64,000 bases of DNA from an uncultured Coriobacteriaceae bacterium (GCA_937937585.1 CALDCB010000005.1:24204-88203), one strand, 5' to 3'; shown: positions 32,239 through 41,369, counted from the stretch's first letter. Translations and numbers: made by a program. The notes: generated from the letters alone by a model not told the origin.

Positions 32239-34071
32239 ATGATAGAAGCATCGAACATCAGCATGGCTTTGGAGGAAGGCGCGCCTGATAACCACGATGG
32301 CTTGGTGGCCGCGGCGGCTCGCGCCCTAAGCGTCGAGCCCGATGACATCAGCGAGGTTGTGCTGCTCAAGCGCAGCGTTGACGCCCGCAAGCGCAAGGAC
32401 ATCCACTTCGTGGCGACCCTTGGCATTGCGCTTGCCGATGCGTCTCTCGAACAGAAGATTCTAACAGGTGAGGCTCATTATCCGTTCGGCACGAAGGTGA
32501 AGGAGCATGTGCCCACCGAGCCCCTTCAGGTCCCCGACCTTTCCGAGAACTACCCGGCATCGTATCGCCTGGCGAACACGCGCCCTGTGGTTGTTGGCTT
32601 TGGTCCCGCCGGCATGTTCGCTGCGCTGTATCTGGCCGAGGCTGGTCTTCGCCCGGTCGTGATCGAGCGTGGCGGCTCCATCGAAGAGCGCATGGAGGCT
32701 GTCGAGCGATTTGGCAATGGCGGCCCGCTTGACACGACAACCAACATCCAATTCGGCGAAGGCGGTGCGGGAACGTTTTCCGATGGAAAACTCACCACGG
32801 GCACGAAAAGCCCGCTTGTACGCCATGTTTTGCAGACGTTCGTCGATGCGGACGCTCCGTCCGAGATCCTGTGGGAGGCAAAGCCCCATATCGGCACCGA
32901 CAAGCTCGTCGATGTCGTTCGCGCCATTCGCACGCGCATCGAGGAACTGGGCGGCGAGGTGCGTTTCCACACCAAACTGACCGGGCTTTCGGTGGAAGGC
33001 GGCGTCCTTTCGTCCGCTTTGGTTGAAACCACCAAGCCCAATCCGGTCCCCGCGCCCGAGATCCCCGAGGAGCATCGCGTTCCCGGCTATAACGGCTCGC
33101 GCGGCATGCGCATCCCCACGCGTTACCTGATCCTCGCGTGCGGCCATTCGGCGCGCGACACGTTCGCCATGCTGAAGGACACCGGCTTCAACCTCGAGCA
33201 AAAGCCCTTCTCGATGGGTGTGCGCATCGAGCATCTTCAGTCTGTCGTGAACAAGGCCCAATACGGCCCCGCGGCGAAGAACCCGGCGCTCCCGGTTGCC
33301 GACTATAAGCTGGTCGAGCATTTGAAGAACGGTCGCAGCGCCTACACGTTCTGCATGTGCCCGGGCGGCACAGTGGTGTGCGCAGCCAGCGAAGAGGACG
33401 GTGTCGTCGTGAACGGCATGAGCCGTTTCGCGCGTGACGGCAAGAACGCTAATTCCGCGCTGCTTGTCGGCGTTTCCCCTGACGATTTTCCCAGCGACGA
33501 CCCTTTGGCCGGTGTCGAGCTCCAGCGTCGGGTCGAGCGCGCCGCGCAGCGCGTCGTTGCCAAGGCGGGCGGTTCCAAGTTTCAAGCCCCGGCCCAAACC
33601 GTCGGTGACTTCCTTGCGGGTACGTCGGGAAACCCCTCCGCCACTGTCGAGCCCTCGTATGCTCGCGGCGTTGCGTGGTGCGATTTACACGATTGCCTCC
33701 CCGAATTCGTTTCCAAGACGATCGAGCAGGCGCTTGCCCCGTTAGGGCGCAAGCTTCGCGGTTTCGACGACCCCGATGCGGTCATGACCGGCGTCGAGAC
33801 GCGCAGCTCGTCCCCCGTGCGCATCGTGCGCGACGGCACAGACCTTACCGCTCATCTTTTCGAGACGGGTGAGGGCGAGTCATTTTCGACGAACGTTTAC
33901 CCATGCGGTGAAGGCGCCGGTTATGCGGGCGGCATCATGAGCGCCGCAGTCGACGGCCTGCGCTGCGCTATGGCTCTCGTCGATCGCTTGGCCGAAGAAC
34001 TCCCTGAAGAAGAAGGCGAGGAACCCGCCGACGTGTGGGATTCCTTCTGGACGAATTGCCCGGTGGATTAA
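32239..34071 (+). CDS. FAD-dependent dehydrogenase (COG2509 family)
   Basis: 610 residues. Residues 1-110 are an N-terminal domain with VLLKRSVDARKRKDIHFVAT; the FAD-binding motif VVVGFGPAGMFAALYLAEAG is near residue 118, followed by FGEGGAGTFSDGKLTTGTKS and, at the C-terminus, YPCGEGAGYAGGIMSAAVDG. This is the COG2509 uncharacterised FAD-dependent dehydrogenase family (about 470-600 residues). The start at ATG 32239 has only a weak AGGATC upstream. The preceding flavoprotein gene ends 38 bp before it and the next gene starts 1 bp after it, so it is the core of a four-gene run to glpK. Confidence 0.88.
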   Translation: MIEASNISMALEEGAPDNHDGLVAAAARALSVEPDDISEVVLLKRSVDARKRKDIHFVATLGIALADASLEQKILTGEAHYPFGTKVKEHVPTEPLQVPDLSENYPASYRLANTRPVVVGFGPAGMFAALYLAEAGLRPVVIERGGSIEERMEAVERFGNGGPLDTTTNIQFGEGGAGTFSDGKLTTGTKSPLVRHVLQTFVDADAPSEILWEAKPHIGTDKLVDVVRAIRTRIEELGGEVRFHTKLTGLSVEGGVLSSALVETTKPNPVPAPEIPEEHRVPGYNGSRGMRIPTRYLILACGHSARDTFAMLKDTGFNLEQKPFSMGVRIEHLQSVVNKAQYGPAAKNPALPVADYKLVEHLKNGRSAYTFCMCPGGTVVCAASEEDGVVVNGMSRFARDGKNANSALLVGVSPDDFPSDDPLAGVELQRRVERAAQRVVAKAGGSKFQAPAQTVGDFLAGTSGNPSATVEPSYARGVAWCDLHDCLPEFVSKTIEQALAPLGRKLRGFDDPDAVMTGVETRSSSPVRIVRDGTDLTAHLFETGEGESFSTNVYPCGEGAGYAGGIMSAAVDGLRCAMALVDRLAEELPEEEGEEPADVWDSFWTNCPVD

Positions 34072-34072
34072 C

Positions 34073-35665
34073 ATGGAAACCAATATGAACGAATTGAACG
34101 GCCGCGCCGACGACGTCAGGCGCGCGGCGCGTGCTCTTAGGCGTGGCGGCGTCGCATTGTTTCCGACTGACACGGTTGCCGGCGTGGGCGTCGCCGTCGG
34201 CTCCAGCGATTCGCCGAAGGTTTTGGCCGACCTGAAAGGCCGCCCCTCCGACAAGCCCATCGCTTGGCTGGTGGGAGGCCCCGTTGCCTTGGACGCCTAC
34301 GGTGCCGCTGTTCCTGGGTACGCGCGTCGTATGACGCAGAAGTGGTGGCCGGGCGGCCTGACGCTCATCGTTCATGCGTCGCCTGCGGTGCCGCGCGCTT
34401 TCTGCTCGAAAGAGGGAACCATCGGCCTGCGCATGCCCGATTGCGAAAAAACGCTTGACTTGATCGTCAGGGCGGGATCCCCACTGGCAACCACGTCGGC
34501 GAACCTGTCCGGTGAGCCTTCCCCGCGTCGCGTCGCGGACGTTTCGACTGCTATCAGCGACAAGGTCGATGCCATCGTGGGCGACGACTTCGCTGCCGAA
34601 AGCGGCGTTGCCTCTACTGTCGTCGACTGCACGGGCGCTTACCCCGTCGTGGTAAGGGAAGGGGCCATCACGTCTGCCGATATCGAGCGGCTTCTTCTTA
34701 CTGATGATTCGGTGTGCGAAACTGAGGACGTCTCCTTTGCTTCGGCGGACGGCCTTTCGACCATCTCCGCACGTTTGTGGTTCCCTCCAGCCTGTGCCCC
34801 CGATTCGGGGGTTGTGCCCAGGGGTATCGTTCATATCGTCCACGGTATGGCGGAACACGTTCGCCGTTATGATGATTTCGCTCGCTACCTCGTTGGACAC
34901 GGGTTCGTTGTCTGCGGAAGCGACATGATCGGCCATGGCGAAAGCGCGGCTTCGAAAGAAGATCTGGGCCACATCCCGGTTCGTGCGGGGCGCAGTGCCC
35001 TGGTCGCCGACGTTCAGTCGCTGCGCGAGATCGTTTCGGCGCGTTATCCGGTCGACACCCCTTATCTTGTCTTCGGCCATTCCATGGGTAGCTTCATCAC
35101 GCGCGCTTACATTGCCGAACACGGTGCCGGTCTTGCTGCTGCGGTTCTTTGCGGTACGGGAAGTCCGGCTCCCGTTGCCTCTGCGGCGGGAAATTTCCTT
35201 TCCCGCGCCATCGCCCGCGTACGCGGCGAGCGTTATCGCAGCTCTCTGGTTGACAACCTGGCGGCAGGCGGCTTCGGCAAGCAGATCTCCGATGCCCGCA
35301 CGCCCCTTGATTGGCTCTCGGTGAACAGCGACAACGTGGACGCTTACCTAGCCGACGAGTACTGCGGCGCCATGTTCTCGGTGGGCGCGTACTCCACGCT
35401 CACCGATCTTACGCGTTGGGTTGTTTCTCAAGAATGCGCGTCGCGCGTCCCGAAAGACCTGCCTGTTTTGTTCATCGCAGGCGATCAAGACCCTGTCGGT
35501 GACTGCGGCCAGGGGGTTCACCAGGCAGCCGAGCTTTTGCGCAGCGCCGGTGTCGAGCGCGTTGACGAGCGCATTTTCGCGAACATGCGCCACGAGATCC
35601 TGAACGAGACCGATCGTATGAATGTGTTCACCTTCGTATCTCAATGGATGGAGGCGCTTCTGTGA
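34073..35665 (+). CDS. TsaC/Sua5 threonylcarbamoyl-AMP synthase domain fused to an alpha/beta hydrolase
   Basis: 530 residues, two unrelated enzymes in one frame. Residues 10-210: YrdC/Sua5 domain, with FPTDTVAGVGV, LKGRPSDKPIAWLV, WWPGGLTLIV, TIGLRMPD, ATTSANLSGEP and STVVD; such enzymes make threonylcarbamoyl-AMP for tRNA t6A37. Residues 225-530: serine hydrolase of the monoacylglycerol lipase/lysophospholipase (S33) type, with VHGMAEH, nucleophile Ser337 in FGHSMGS, Asp473 in AGDQDP and His507 in NMRHEIL. The usual Tyr in PTDTVYG is Ala here. The GTGA overlap with glpK couples the two; a lipase releasing glycerol next to glycerol kinase would make sense (inference). No internal stop or start with ribosome site separates the domains. 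Confidence 0.9.
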   Translation: METNMNELNGRADDVRRAARALRRGGVALFPTDTVAGVGVAVGSSDSPKVLADLKGRPSDKPIAWLVGGPVALDAYGAAVPGYARRMTQKWWPGGLTLIVHASPAVPRAFCSKEGTIGLRMPDCEKTLDLIVRAGSPLATTSANLSGEPSPRRVADVSTAISDKVDAIVGDDFAAESGVASTVVDCTGAYPVVVREGAITSADIERLLLTDDSVCETEDVSFASADGLSTISARLWFPPACAPDSGVVPRGIVHIVHGMAEHVRRYDDFARYLVGHGFVVCGSDMIGHGESAASKEDLGHIPVRAGRSALVADVQSLREIVSARYPVDTPYLVFGHSMGSFITRAYIAEHGAGLAAAVLCGTGSPAPVASAAGNFLSRAIARVRGERYRSSLVDNLAAGGFGKQISDARTPLDWLSVNSDNVDAYLADEYCGAMFSVGAYSTLTDLTRWVVSQECASRVPKDLPVLFIAGDQDPVGDCGQGVHQAAELLRSAGVERVDERIFANMRHEILNETDRMNVFTFVSQWMEALL

Positions 35666-37164
35666 AACGCAGCAAGTACATCGTCGCTCTTGACGAGGGC
35701 ACTACTTCGGCACGCGCCGTTCTCATTGACTCGTCGGGCAAGATCGTGGGCATCGTGCAAAATCCGTTCCCGCAGTACTACCCGCGTCCGGGTTGGGTCG
35801 AACACAATCCTCGCGAGATCCTGTCCGCCCAGCTTGGCGCCCTGACCGAGCTTCTGATCACCTATAACCTGGAAACGCCCGATATCGATAGCATCGGCAT
35901 CGCGAACCAACGTGAGACCACGGTTGTGTGGAACCGTGAGACGGGCGAGCCCGTTTACAACGCCATCGTGTGGCAATGCCGCCGCACGGCGCCCATCGTC
36001 GAGACGCTTGCGGCCGATCCCAAGATCGCCCAGGCGGTCAAACAGAAGACGGGCCTCGTTCTTGACCCGTACTTCTCGGCCAGCAAGGTGAAGTGGATCC
36101 TTGACAACGTCGAGGGCGCGCGCGAGCTTGCTGAGCAGGGGAAGCTCGCATTCGGCACCATCGACTCCTGGTTGATTTGGACGCTCACGGGCGGTCGCGT
36201 GCATGCAACCGACGTCACGAATGCCAGCCGCACCATGTTGTTCAACATCCACGATATGTGTTGGGACCCGTGGTTGTGCGAGCTGTTCGGCGTGCCCATG
36301 AATATGCTGCCCGAGGTTCGCCATTCGTCCGCCGATTTCGGCAGGACGTCCCATGCCGGCATTGTTTCTGGCGTGCCTATCTGCGGTGTTGCGGGCGATC
36401 AGCAGTCGGCTTTGTTCGGCCAGTGCTGCTTCGAGGCGGGTCAAGCCAAGAACACCTACGGAACGGGCTGCTTTCTTCTTATGCACACGGGCGAGGTCGC
36501 GCCTGTTTCTTCCCATGGCTTGGTCACCACCGTCGCCGCCAGCGCGCCTGCTACACGCCATCCTGAGTACGCGCTTGAGGGCAGCGTGTTCATGGGCGGC
36601 GCTATTCTTCAGTGGATGCGCGACGAGCTGGGGCTTATCTCCAACAGCGCCGAGTCCGAGTCGGTGGCGCAGTCCGTTCCCGACACGGCGGGCGTTTACC
36701 TGGTTCCCGCATTTACGGGTCTTGGCGCGCCGTACTGGGACGCCGAAGCGCGTGGCGCGATCTACGGTTTGACGCGCGGAACGACCCGCGCCCATATCGT
36801 GCGTGCTGGTTTGGAGTCGCTGGCTTACCAGATCTACGACCTCGCCGAGGCCATGAAGGCCGATGCCGGCGTGCCCCTGTCTGTGCTCAACGTTGACGGC
36901 GGTGCCGCGGCAAACGACTTCCTGATGCAGTTCCAAAGCGACATCTTGTCCACGTCGCTGCGCCGTCCGGTCAACCCCGAGACCACCGCGCTTGGCGCCG
37001 CGTATCTTGCTGGTTTGTACACAGGTTTCTGGCAGTCGCTTGACCAGTTACGCAGTCTGCGCACGGGCGACACGGTTTACGACCCGAACATGGATCAGGG
37101 TGCCCGCGCTCAGTTGGTTGCCGGATGGCACGACGCCGTCGGCCGCACTCGTTCTTCTCGTTAG
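35662..37164 (+). CDS. glpK: Glycerol kinase
   Basis: Phosphorylates glycerol to sn-glycerol 3-phosphate. 500 residues of the FGGY family: ALDEGTTSARAVLID, GWVEHNPREI, IGIANQRETTVVWNRETG, WQCRRTAPIVE, FGTIDSWLIW, GDQQSALFGQ, FTGLGAPYWD and DGGAAANDFLMQFQSD. The GTG at 35662 overlaps the preceding TGA (GTGA) and has GGAGG at 35649-35653; an in-frame ATG at 35644 lies before that ribosome site. No glpF or glpD in the window. Confidence 0.95.
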   Translation: MKRSKYIVALDEGTTSARAVLIDSSGKIVGIVQNPFPQYYPRPGWVEHNPREILSAQLGALTELLITYNLETPDIDSIGIANQRETTVVWNRETGEPVYNAIVWQCRRTAPIVETLAADPKIAQAVKQKTGLVLDPYFSASKVKWILDNVEGARELAEQGKLAFGTIDSWLIWTLTGGRVHATDVTNASRTMLFNIHDMCWDPWLCELFGVPMNMLPEVRHSSADFGRTSHAGIVSGVPICGVAGDQQSALFGQCCFEAGQAKNTYGTGCFLLMHTGEVAPVSSHGLVTTVAASAPATRHPEYALEGSVFMGGAILQWMRDELGLISNSAESESVAQSVPDTAGVYLVPAFTGLGAPYWDAEARGAIYGLTRGTTRAHIVRAGLESLAYQIYDLAEAMKADAGVPLSVLNVDGGAAANDFLMQFQSDILSTSLRRPVNPETTALGAAYLAGLYTGFWQSLDQLRSLRTGDTVYDPNMDQGARAQLVAGWHDAVGRTRSSR

Positions 37165-37173
37165 CTTTTCTTG

Positions 37174-37217
37174 CGCCGTGCGCTTATCCCGTCAGGGGAT
37201 GGCTACGGCGTTTTTTT
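37174..37217 (+). terminator. Rho-independent terminator after glpK
   Basis: CGCCGT (37174-37179) pairs with ACGGCG (37205-37210), with an inner ATCCC/GGGGAT stem, followed by seven Ts. Confidence 0.8.
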
Positions 37218-37390
37218 CGCGAACGGGCGCTGTCGCTTAACTCTGATGCGGCTGGCTCGTCGGCCGCGATGTAGCGGGTGCGCGGGTTTTTCTCGCGCCT
37301 GCGGCAAAGCCGCCCGACGATGGGTTATTCTTTCGTTGTTCACGATCGTCAATGCACGCGTGCGTGCACTTCGCCAAAAAGGAGCATGAC

Positions 37391-37828
37391 ATGAAAGTCA
37401 GCATCGCAAGCGATCACGCTGGTTTCGACGAGAAGCAGCTGCTGATCCCGTACCTTCAGGAACTTGGCTATGAGGTTATCGACCGCGGCCCCGAATCCGC
37501 CGATCGCGTCGACTATCCCGATTACGCCGCTCTTGTGGCGAAGGACATCGAGGATGACGAAGCCGAGCGTGGCGTTCTCATCTGCGGCACCGGCATCGGC
37601 ATGTCTCTTGCCGCCAACAAGTGCAAGGGCATCCGTGCCGCCAACGTCACCATGCCCGAGCTTGCCGCTCTGTGCCGTCAGCACAACGACGCGAACATCG
37701 TTTGCATTTCTGGGCGCTTCGTCTCCGACGAGGACAACAAGAAGATCGTGAAGACCTTTCTTGAGACCGAGTTCGAGGGCGGCCGTCACGAGGGCCGCGT
37801 GAACAAGATCTCCGCTCTCGAGGCGTAG
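37391..37828 (+). CDS. rpiB: Ribose-5-phosphate isomerase B
   Basis: Interconverts ribulose-5-P and ribose-5-P. 145 residues: MKVSIASDHAGFDEKQLL, RVDYPDYAALVAKDI, catalytic Cys loop LICGTGIGMSLAANKCKGIRAA and HNDANIVCISGRF are the RpiB/LacAB signatures. GGAG eight bases before the ATG at 37391. The short upstream palindrome TGCACGC-GT-GCGTGCA (37353-37368) could be an operator. Confidence 0.95.
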   Translation: MKVSIASDHAGFDEKQLLIPYLQELGYEVIDRGPESADRVDYPDYAALVAKDIEDDEAERGVLICGTGIGMSLAANKCKGIRAANVTMPELAALCRQHNDANIVCISGRFVSDEDNKKIVKTFLETEFEGGRHEGRVNKISALEA

Positions 37829-37911
37829 GTCGCGCAGGTTTCCCATATCGATCATTCGTTGACAACGCGGCCACTGCGTTGGAAGTGGCAATCGTCAAAG
37901 GAGTCATTCGC

Positions 37912-39165
37912 ATGGCATTGCAGTACGTACCTCAAACCGATCCCGAGGTGGCAGACGCTCTTCGCCAAGAGCTCGACCGCCAGCGTGGAACCATCGAGCT
38001 CATTGCTTCCGAGAACGTCGTTTCCCCGGCGGTGATGGAGGCTATGGGCAGCGTTCTTACCAATAAGTATGCCGAGGGCTATCCCGGCAAGCGCTATTAC
38101 GGCGGTTGCGAGAAGGTTGACATCGTCGAGAACCTGGCTATCGAGCGCGCCAAGGAGCTGTTCGGCGCTAAGTTCGCCAACGTTCAGCCCCATTCCGGCG
38201 CGCAGGCCAATTACGCGGCTTATGCTGCGCTCATCAAGCCCGGTGACACCATTTTGGGCATGAGCCTGGATAACGGCGGCCACCTTACGCATGGTTCGCC
38301 CGCCAACTTCTCGGGCAAGCTGTACAACGTGGTTTCGTACGGCTTGGGTGAAGACGAGCGCATCGACTACGCCGACATCGAGGCCAAGTGCAAGGAATAT
38401 CAGCCTAAGCTCGTCGTTGCGGGCGCATCTGCTTATCCTCGCGTCATCGATTTCGAGCGCATCGCCAAGATCGCGCATGACAACGGCGCTTATCTTGTCG
38501 TCGACATGGCGCATATCGCCGGTTTGGTTGCAACGCGTGCTCATCCCAGCCCCGTTCCTTACGCCGACATCACCACCACGACCACGCACAAAACCCTTCG
38601 CGGCCCGCGTGGCGGCTTGATCCTCACCAACGACGAGGCTTTGGCCAAGAAGGTGAACTCCGCGGTGTTCCCCGGTACGCAGGGCGGCCCGCTCATGCAC
38701 GTCATCGCTGCTAAGGCCGTGGCTTTCGGCGAGGCTCTGAAACCCGAGTTCAAGACCTACATCGACAACGTCGTCGAGAACTGCGCGGCTATGGGCGCAG
38801 GCATGATCGACGGCGGCCTTCGCCTGGTCACCGGCGGCACCGACAATCACCTGTGCTTGGTCGACCTCACTCCCGCCGACGTTACGGGCAAGGATGCCGA
38901 GAAGCTTCTTGAAAGCGTTGGATTGACGGTGAACAAGAACACCATCCCCAACGAGCAGCGTTCCCCGTTCGTCACCAGCGGCATTCGCGTCGGCACCGCT
39001 GCCGGCACCACGCGCGGCCTTACCAAGGACGAGTTCTACACCGTTGGCCAGTGCATCGCTAAGACCGTGTTCTCGGTTGACGACGAAGCTGCTCTTGCCG
39101 AGGTCAAGGCGACGGTTCAGGCCATTATCGACGCGCATCCGCTGTATCCTGGCTACGATTACTAA
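37912..39165 (+). CDS. glyA: Serine hydroxymethyltransferase
   Basis: PLP enzyme converting serine and tetrahydrofolate to glycine and methylene-tetrahydrofolate. 417 residues: IELIASENVVSPAVMEAMGS, KYAEGYPGKRYYGGCE, and PLP lysine in TTTTHKTLRGPRGG. Start ATG 37912 with AAAGGAG at 37897-37903. Found upstream of a dCMP deaminase and the ATP synthase operon; glyA near atp genes is a recurrent actinobacterial arrangement. One-carbon output fits with the neighbouring deoxynucleotide gene. Confidence 0.97.
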   Translation: MALQYVPQTDPEVADALRQELDRQRGTIELIASENVVSPAVMEAMGSVLTNKYAEGYPGKRYYGGCEKVDIVENLAIERAKELFGAKFANVQPHSGAQANYAAYAALIKPGDTILGMSLDNGGHLTHGSPANFSGKLYNVVSYGLGEDERIDYADIEAKCKEYQPKLVVAGASAYPRVIDFERIAKIAHDNGAYLVVDMAHIAGLVATRAHPSPVPYADITTTTTHKTLRGPRGGLILTNDEALAKKVNSAVFPGTQGGPLMHVIAAKAVAFGEALKPEFKTYIDNVVENCAAMGAGMIDGGLRLVTGGTDNHLCLVDLTPADVTGKDAEKLLESVGLTVNKNTIPNEQRSPFVTSGIRVGTAAGTTRGLTKDEFYTVGQCIAKTVFSVDDEAALAEVKATVQAIIDAHPLYPGYDY

Positions 39166-39192
39166 GAAACGATCGCGACAGGGGGAGGGGCT

Positions 39193-39666
39193 ATGACTGA
39201 GATCATCGACAGGCGCCCTTCGTGGGACGAGTACTTCATGACGCTGGCGGACGAGGTGTGCACGCGAACCACGTGCACACGTCGCGCCGTCGGCGCCGTT
39301 ATCGTTAAGGACCACCGCATCCTATGCACGGGCTACAACGGCGTGCCCACGGGGATGCATCATTGCATCGAAGTGGGCTGCCTGCGCGAACAGCTCGGCG
39401 TCCCCTCGGGGCAGCGGCAAGAGATCTGCCGAGGCCTTCATGCCGAGCAAAACGCCATCATCCAGGCAGCCCGTTACGGCGTCGATATCCGCGGTGCGTC
39501 CATCTACATCACCACGCAGCCGTGTGTGACGTGCGCGAAGATGCTCATCAACGCGGGAATCGACGAGATCATCTTCAAAAACCCGTACCCCGACGAACTC
39601 TCGATGTCGATGCTTGACGAAGCGGGAATGAAATACCGCGTGTTCAACCCGGGCGAAGAAGAGTAG
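39193..39666 (+). CDS. Deoxycytidylate deaminase (ComEB family)
   Basis: Converts dCMP to dUMP, the substrate of thymidylate synthase. 157 residues with the zinc motif HAEQNAI (His and catalytic Glu) and PCVTCAKMLI (two Cys), plus the N-terminal TCTRRAVGAVIVKD strand. 27 bp after glyA with GGGGGAGGGG upstream, so probably cotranscribed. glyA supplies methylene-tetrahydrofolate, the cofactor of the same thymidylate pathway. Confidence 0.93.
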   Translation: MTEIIDRRPSWDEYFMTLADEVCTRTTCTRRAVGAVIVKDHRILCTGYNGVPTGMHHCIEVGCLREQLGVPSGQRQEICRGLHAEQNAIIQAARYGVDIRGASIYITTQPCVTCAKMLINAGIDEIIFKNPYPDELSMSMLDEAGMKYRVFNPGEEE

Positions 39667-39787
39667 CCCCTGCTCAATCATTGGGTTGCGCTATAATTGA
39701 ACTAATATCGCGAGCATTGTGCGATCAACCGTCGGGCGAATATGGGTACCGCTCGTGAAGAAATCGATTGCATTTGCTCTGTAAACG

Positions 39788-39816
39788 TTACGTGCCTGTT
39801 GTTTTTCGTTTATGAT
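39788..39816 (+). promoter_or_regulatory. Possible ATP synthase operon promoter
   Basis: TATGAT (39811-39816) with a poor -35 TTACGT 17 bp upstream. A consensus TATAAT at 39692-39697 is an alternative further upstream without a clear -35. Confidence 0.35.
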
Positions 39817-39868
39817 ACGAAAGGCTTGTGATGAAACGTAACAAGGCAATACAGGTGGAAAGCAGGTT

Positions 39869-40150
39869 ATGGTTGCAGCAGTGATCATCGGCGTGGTTGT
39901 CGGCTTCTTGGGCTTCATGCCTCTCATCGCCGGTCTCAACCTTGCCAGGAAGGCAACCGCAACCAGCAATCTCGGCGAAGCCGGCGGGTTGCTGCTGGGC
40001 GTGTTCGGATCGTTCGCGGTCATCACCGTCCCTGCCATCATCTGCATCGTCGTTGCTCGTGACATGACGGTACCTATGGTCTTGGCCGAGGCTGCAACCC
40101 TCGTCGTCACCGCTGCGGCGTACGGCGTCATGCGCCTCGTTAAAAGGTAA
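39869..40150 (+). CDS. Small membrane protein at the head of the atp operon (AtpI-like position)
   Basis: 93 residues with three hydrophobic segments (VAAVIIGVVVGFLGFMPLIA, LLLGVFGSFAVITVPAIICI, MVLAEAATLVVTAAAYGVM) and a basic tail. Sequence similarity to AtpI/AtpZ cannot be claimed by eye, but a 2-4 TM protein directly before atpB is where AtpI (c-ring assembly) or Mg transporter AtpZ normally lies. AGGTGG upstream; 17 bp before atpB. Confidence 0.75.
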   Translation: MVAAVIIGVVVGFLGFMPLIAGLNLARKATATSNLGEAGGLLLGVFGSFAVITVPAIICIVVARDMTVPMVLAEAATLVVTAAAYGVMRLVKR

Positions 40151-40167
40151 GTGGGAAGGATTAATTC

Positions 40168-40965
40168 GTGGAAACTGCTTTGGAAATGGTGAATGAGCTC
40201 GTCCCCGAGCTTCAGCATTCGCTCATGAACCCCGATTGGGTTTTCGAGTTCGGCGACACGGGCATTGGCCTGACGCAGTACATCTTCTGGATGCTCATTC
40301 TGTTCACCCTCACCCTTATTGTCGTGCTCTCTGCTTCCAAAAAGCTCACCGTCGTTCCGAACAACAAGTTCGTGAACATGGTCGAGTACGGCTACCAGTT
40401 CGTCCGTAAGGACATGGGTGAAAGCGTTATCGGCCATGGCTACAAGAAGCACATCCCCTTCTTGGCCACGCTGTTCTTCTTCATCCTTCTGTCCAACTTC
40501 GTTGGCCTGATCCCTGGCTGCAAGACGCCTACCGGCACCATCAGCGTTACCTGGTGCCTCGCACTTATCTCGTTCGTGTACTTCAACTACTGGGGCATCA
40601 AGGCCCACGGCGGTTGGGGCTACATCAAGAGCATCGCTCCTTCCGGACTTCCGAAGCCCATGGTGCCCGTCATCTGGTTCTTCGAGTTCATCTCGCTTCT
40701 TCTTCGCGCCCTCACGCTGGCCGTTCGTCTTTACGGCAACATGTTCGCCGGCCACATGGCACTTGGCATCTTCTCCATTCTTGCCTATGCATTCTTCTGG
40801 CAGTGCATCCAGGGCGCAGGCGCATGGCTCGGCGGTGTTTCGGTCGTTTGGATCCTGTTCCTGGTCTTCATGTACTGTCTCGAAACCCTGGTTGCTTTCA
40901 TCCAGGCATACGTGTTCACCATCCTGTCGGCGTCCTACATCTCGCTGGCAACGTCCGAGCACTAA
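40168..40965 (+). CDS. atpB: F1Fo ATP synthase subunit a
   Basis: Proton channel of Fo, 265 residues with at least five membrane helices. Conserved stator Arg in LTLAVRLYGNMFAGH; VPNNKFVNMVEYGYQFVRKD before it. GTG start at 40168 with GGAAGGA 10 bases upstream. Followed by a 130-base spacer with two hairpins before atpE. Confidence 0.95.
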   Translation: METALEMVNELVPELQHSLMNPDWVFEFGDTGIGLTQYIFWMLILFTLTLIVVLSASKKLTVVPNNKFVNMVEYGYQFVRKDMGESVIGHGYKKHIPFLATLFFFILLSNFVGLIPGCKTPTGTISVTWCLALISFVYFNYWGIKAHGGWGYIKSIAPSGLPKPMVPVIWFFEFISLLLRALTLAVRLYGNMFAGHMALGIFSILAYAFFWQCIQGAGAWLGGVSVVWILFLVFMYCLETLVAFIQAYVFTILSASYISLATSEH

Positions 40966-40976
40966 GATCAAACGCA

Positions 40977-41078
40977 GCCTGGTGAAAGCCCAGGCACTTG
41001 AATTTGGTTTATGCGGCTCAACCACGGCCGTTTGAACATAGTAAAACCGGTGTCTTCGGACGTGCGTTTTCCGAAGAC
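40977..41078 (+). promoter_or_regulatory. Two hairpins between atpB and atpE
   Basis: GCCTGG/CCAGGC (40977-40995) and GTCTTCGG/CCGAAGAC (41052-41078) flank an unstructured AT-richer stretch; the second ends 5 bp before the AAAAGGAGG of atpE. As atpE must be made at about ten copies per complex, an mRNA-processing or translation-enhancing role is plausible. Neither has a T-run. Confidence 0.5.
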
Positions 41079-41095
41079 GACAAAAGGAGGAAATC

Positions 41096-41317
41096 GTGGG
41101 AACCACCGTAATCACCCTTGCTGCCCTGAAACTCGTGGGCTACGGCCTCGCGGCAGTCGGCCCTGGCATCGGCATCGGCATTGCTTGCTATGGCGCTTGC
41201 GTCGGCACCGCCCGTCAGCCCGAGCTCGCAGGCCGTCTGTTCACCAACTTCATCATTGGTGCTGCTCTTGCTGAGGCACTTGCACTGCTGGGCTTCGTTC
41301 TTGCATTCATCCTGTAA
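41096..41317 (+). CDS. atpE: F1Fo ATP synthase subunit c
   Basis: 73 residues, two-helix hairpin with the R-Q-P loop (Arg40-Pro42) and the ion-carrying Glu60 in GAALAEALALLGF. The residues after Glu60 (Ala-Leu) lack the Ser/Thr and Tyr of Na+-binding rings, so proton coupling is expected. GTG start at 41096 with AAAAGGAGG, the strongest ribosome site of the operon. Confidence 0.96.
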   Translation: MGTTVITLAALKLVGYGLAAVGPGIGIGIACYGACVGTARQPELAGRLFTNFIIGAALAEALALLGFVLAFIL

Positions 41318-41369
41318 CCCCTGGGTCAATCGCATAACACATGCAATAAGGCCTGAAGGAGGTTACACA

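Noticed and set aside
37859..37864. Perfect TTGACA before glyA
   Set aside because: No -10-like sequence at 16-19 bp downstream; likely chance.
41096..41317. Sodium-dependent c ring
   Set aside because: Glu60 is followed by Ala-Leu and the Gln/Thr/Tyr ligands of Na+ rings are missing.
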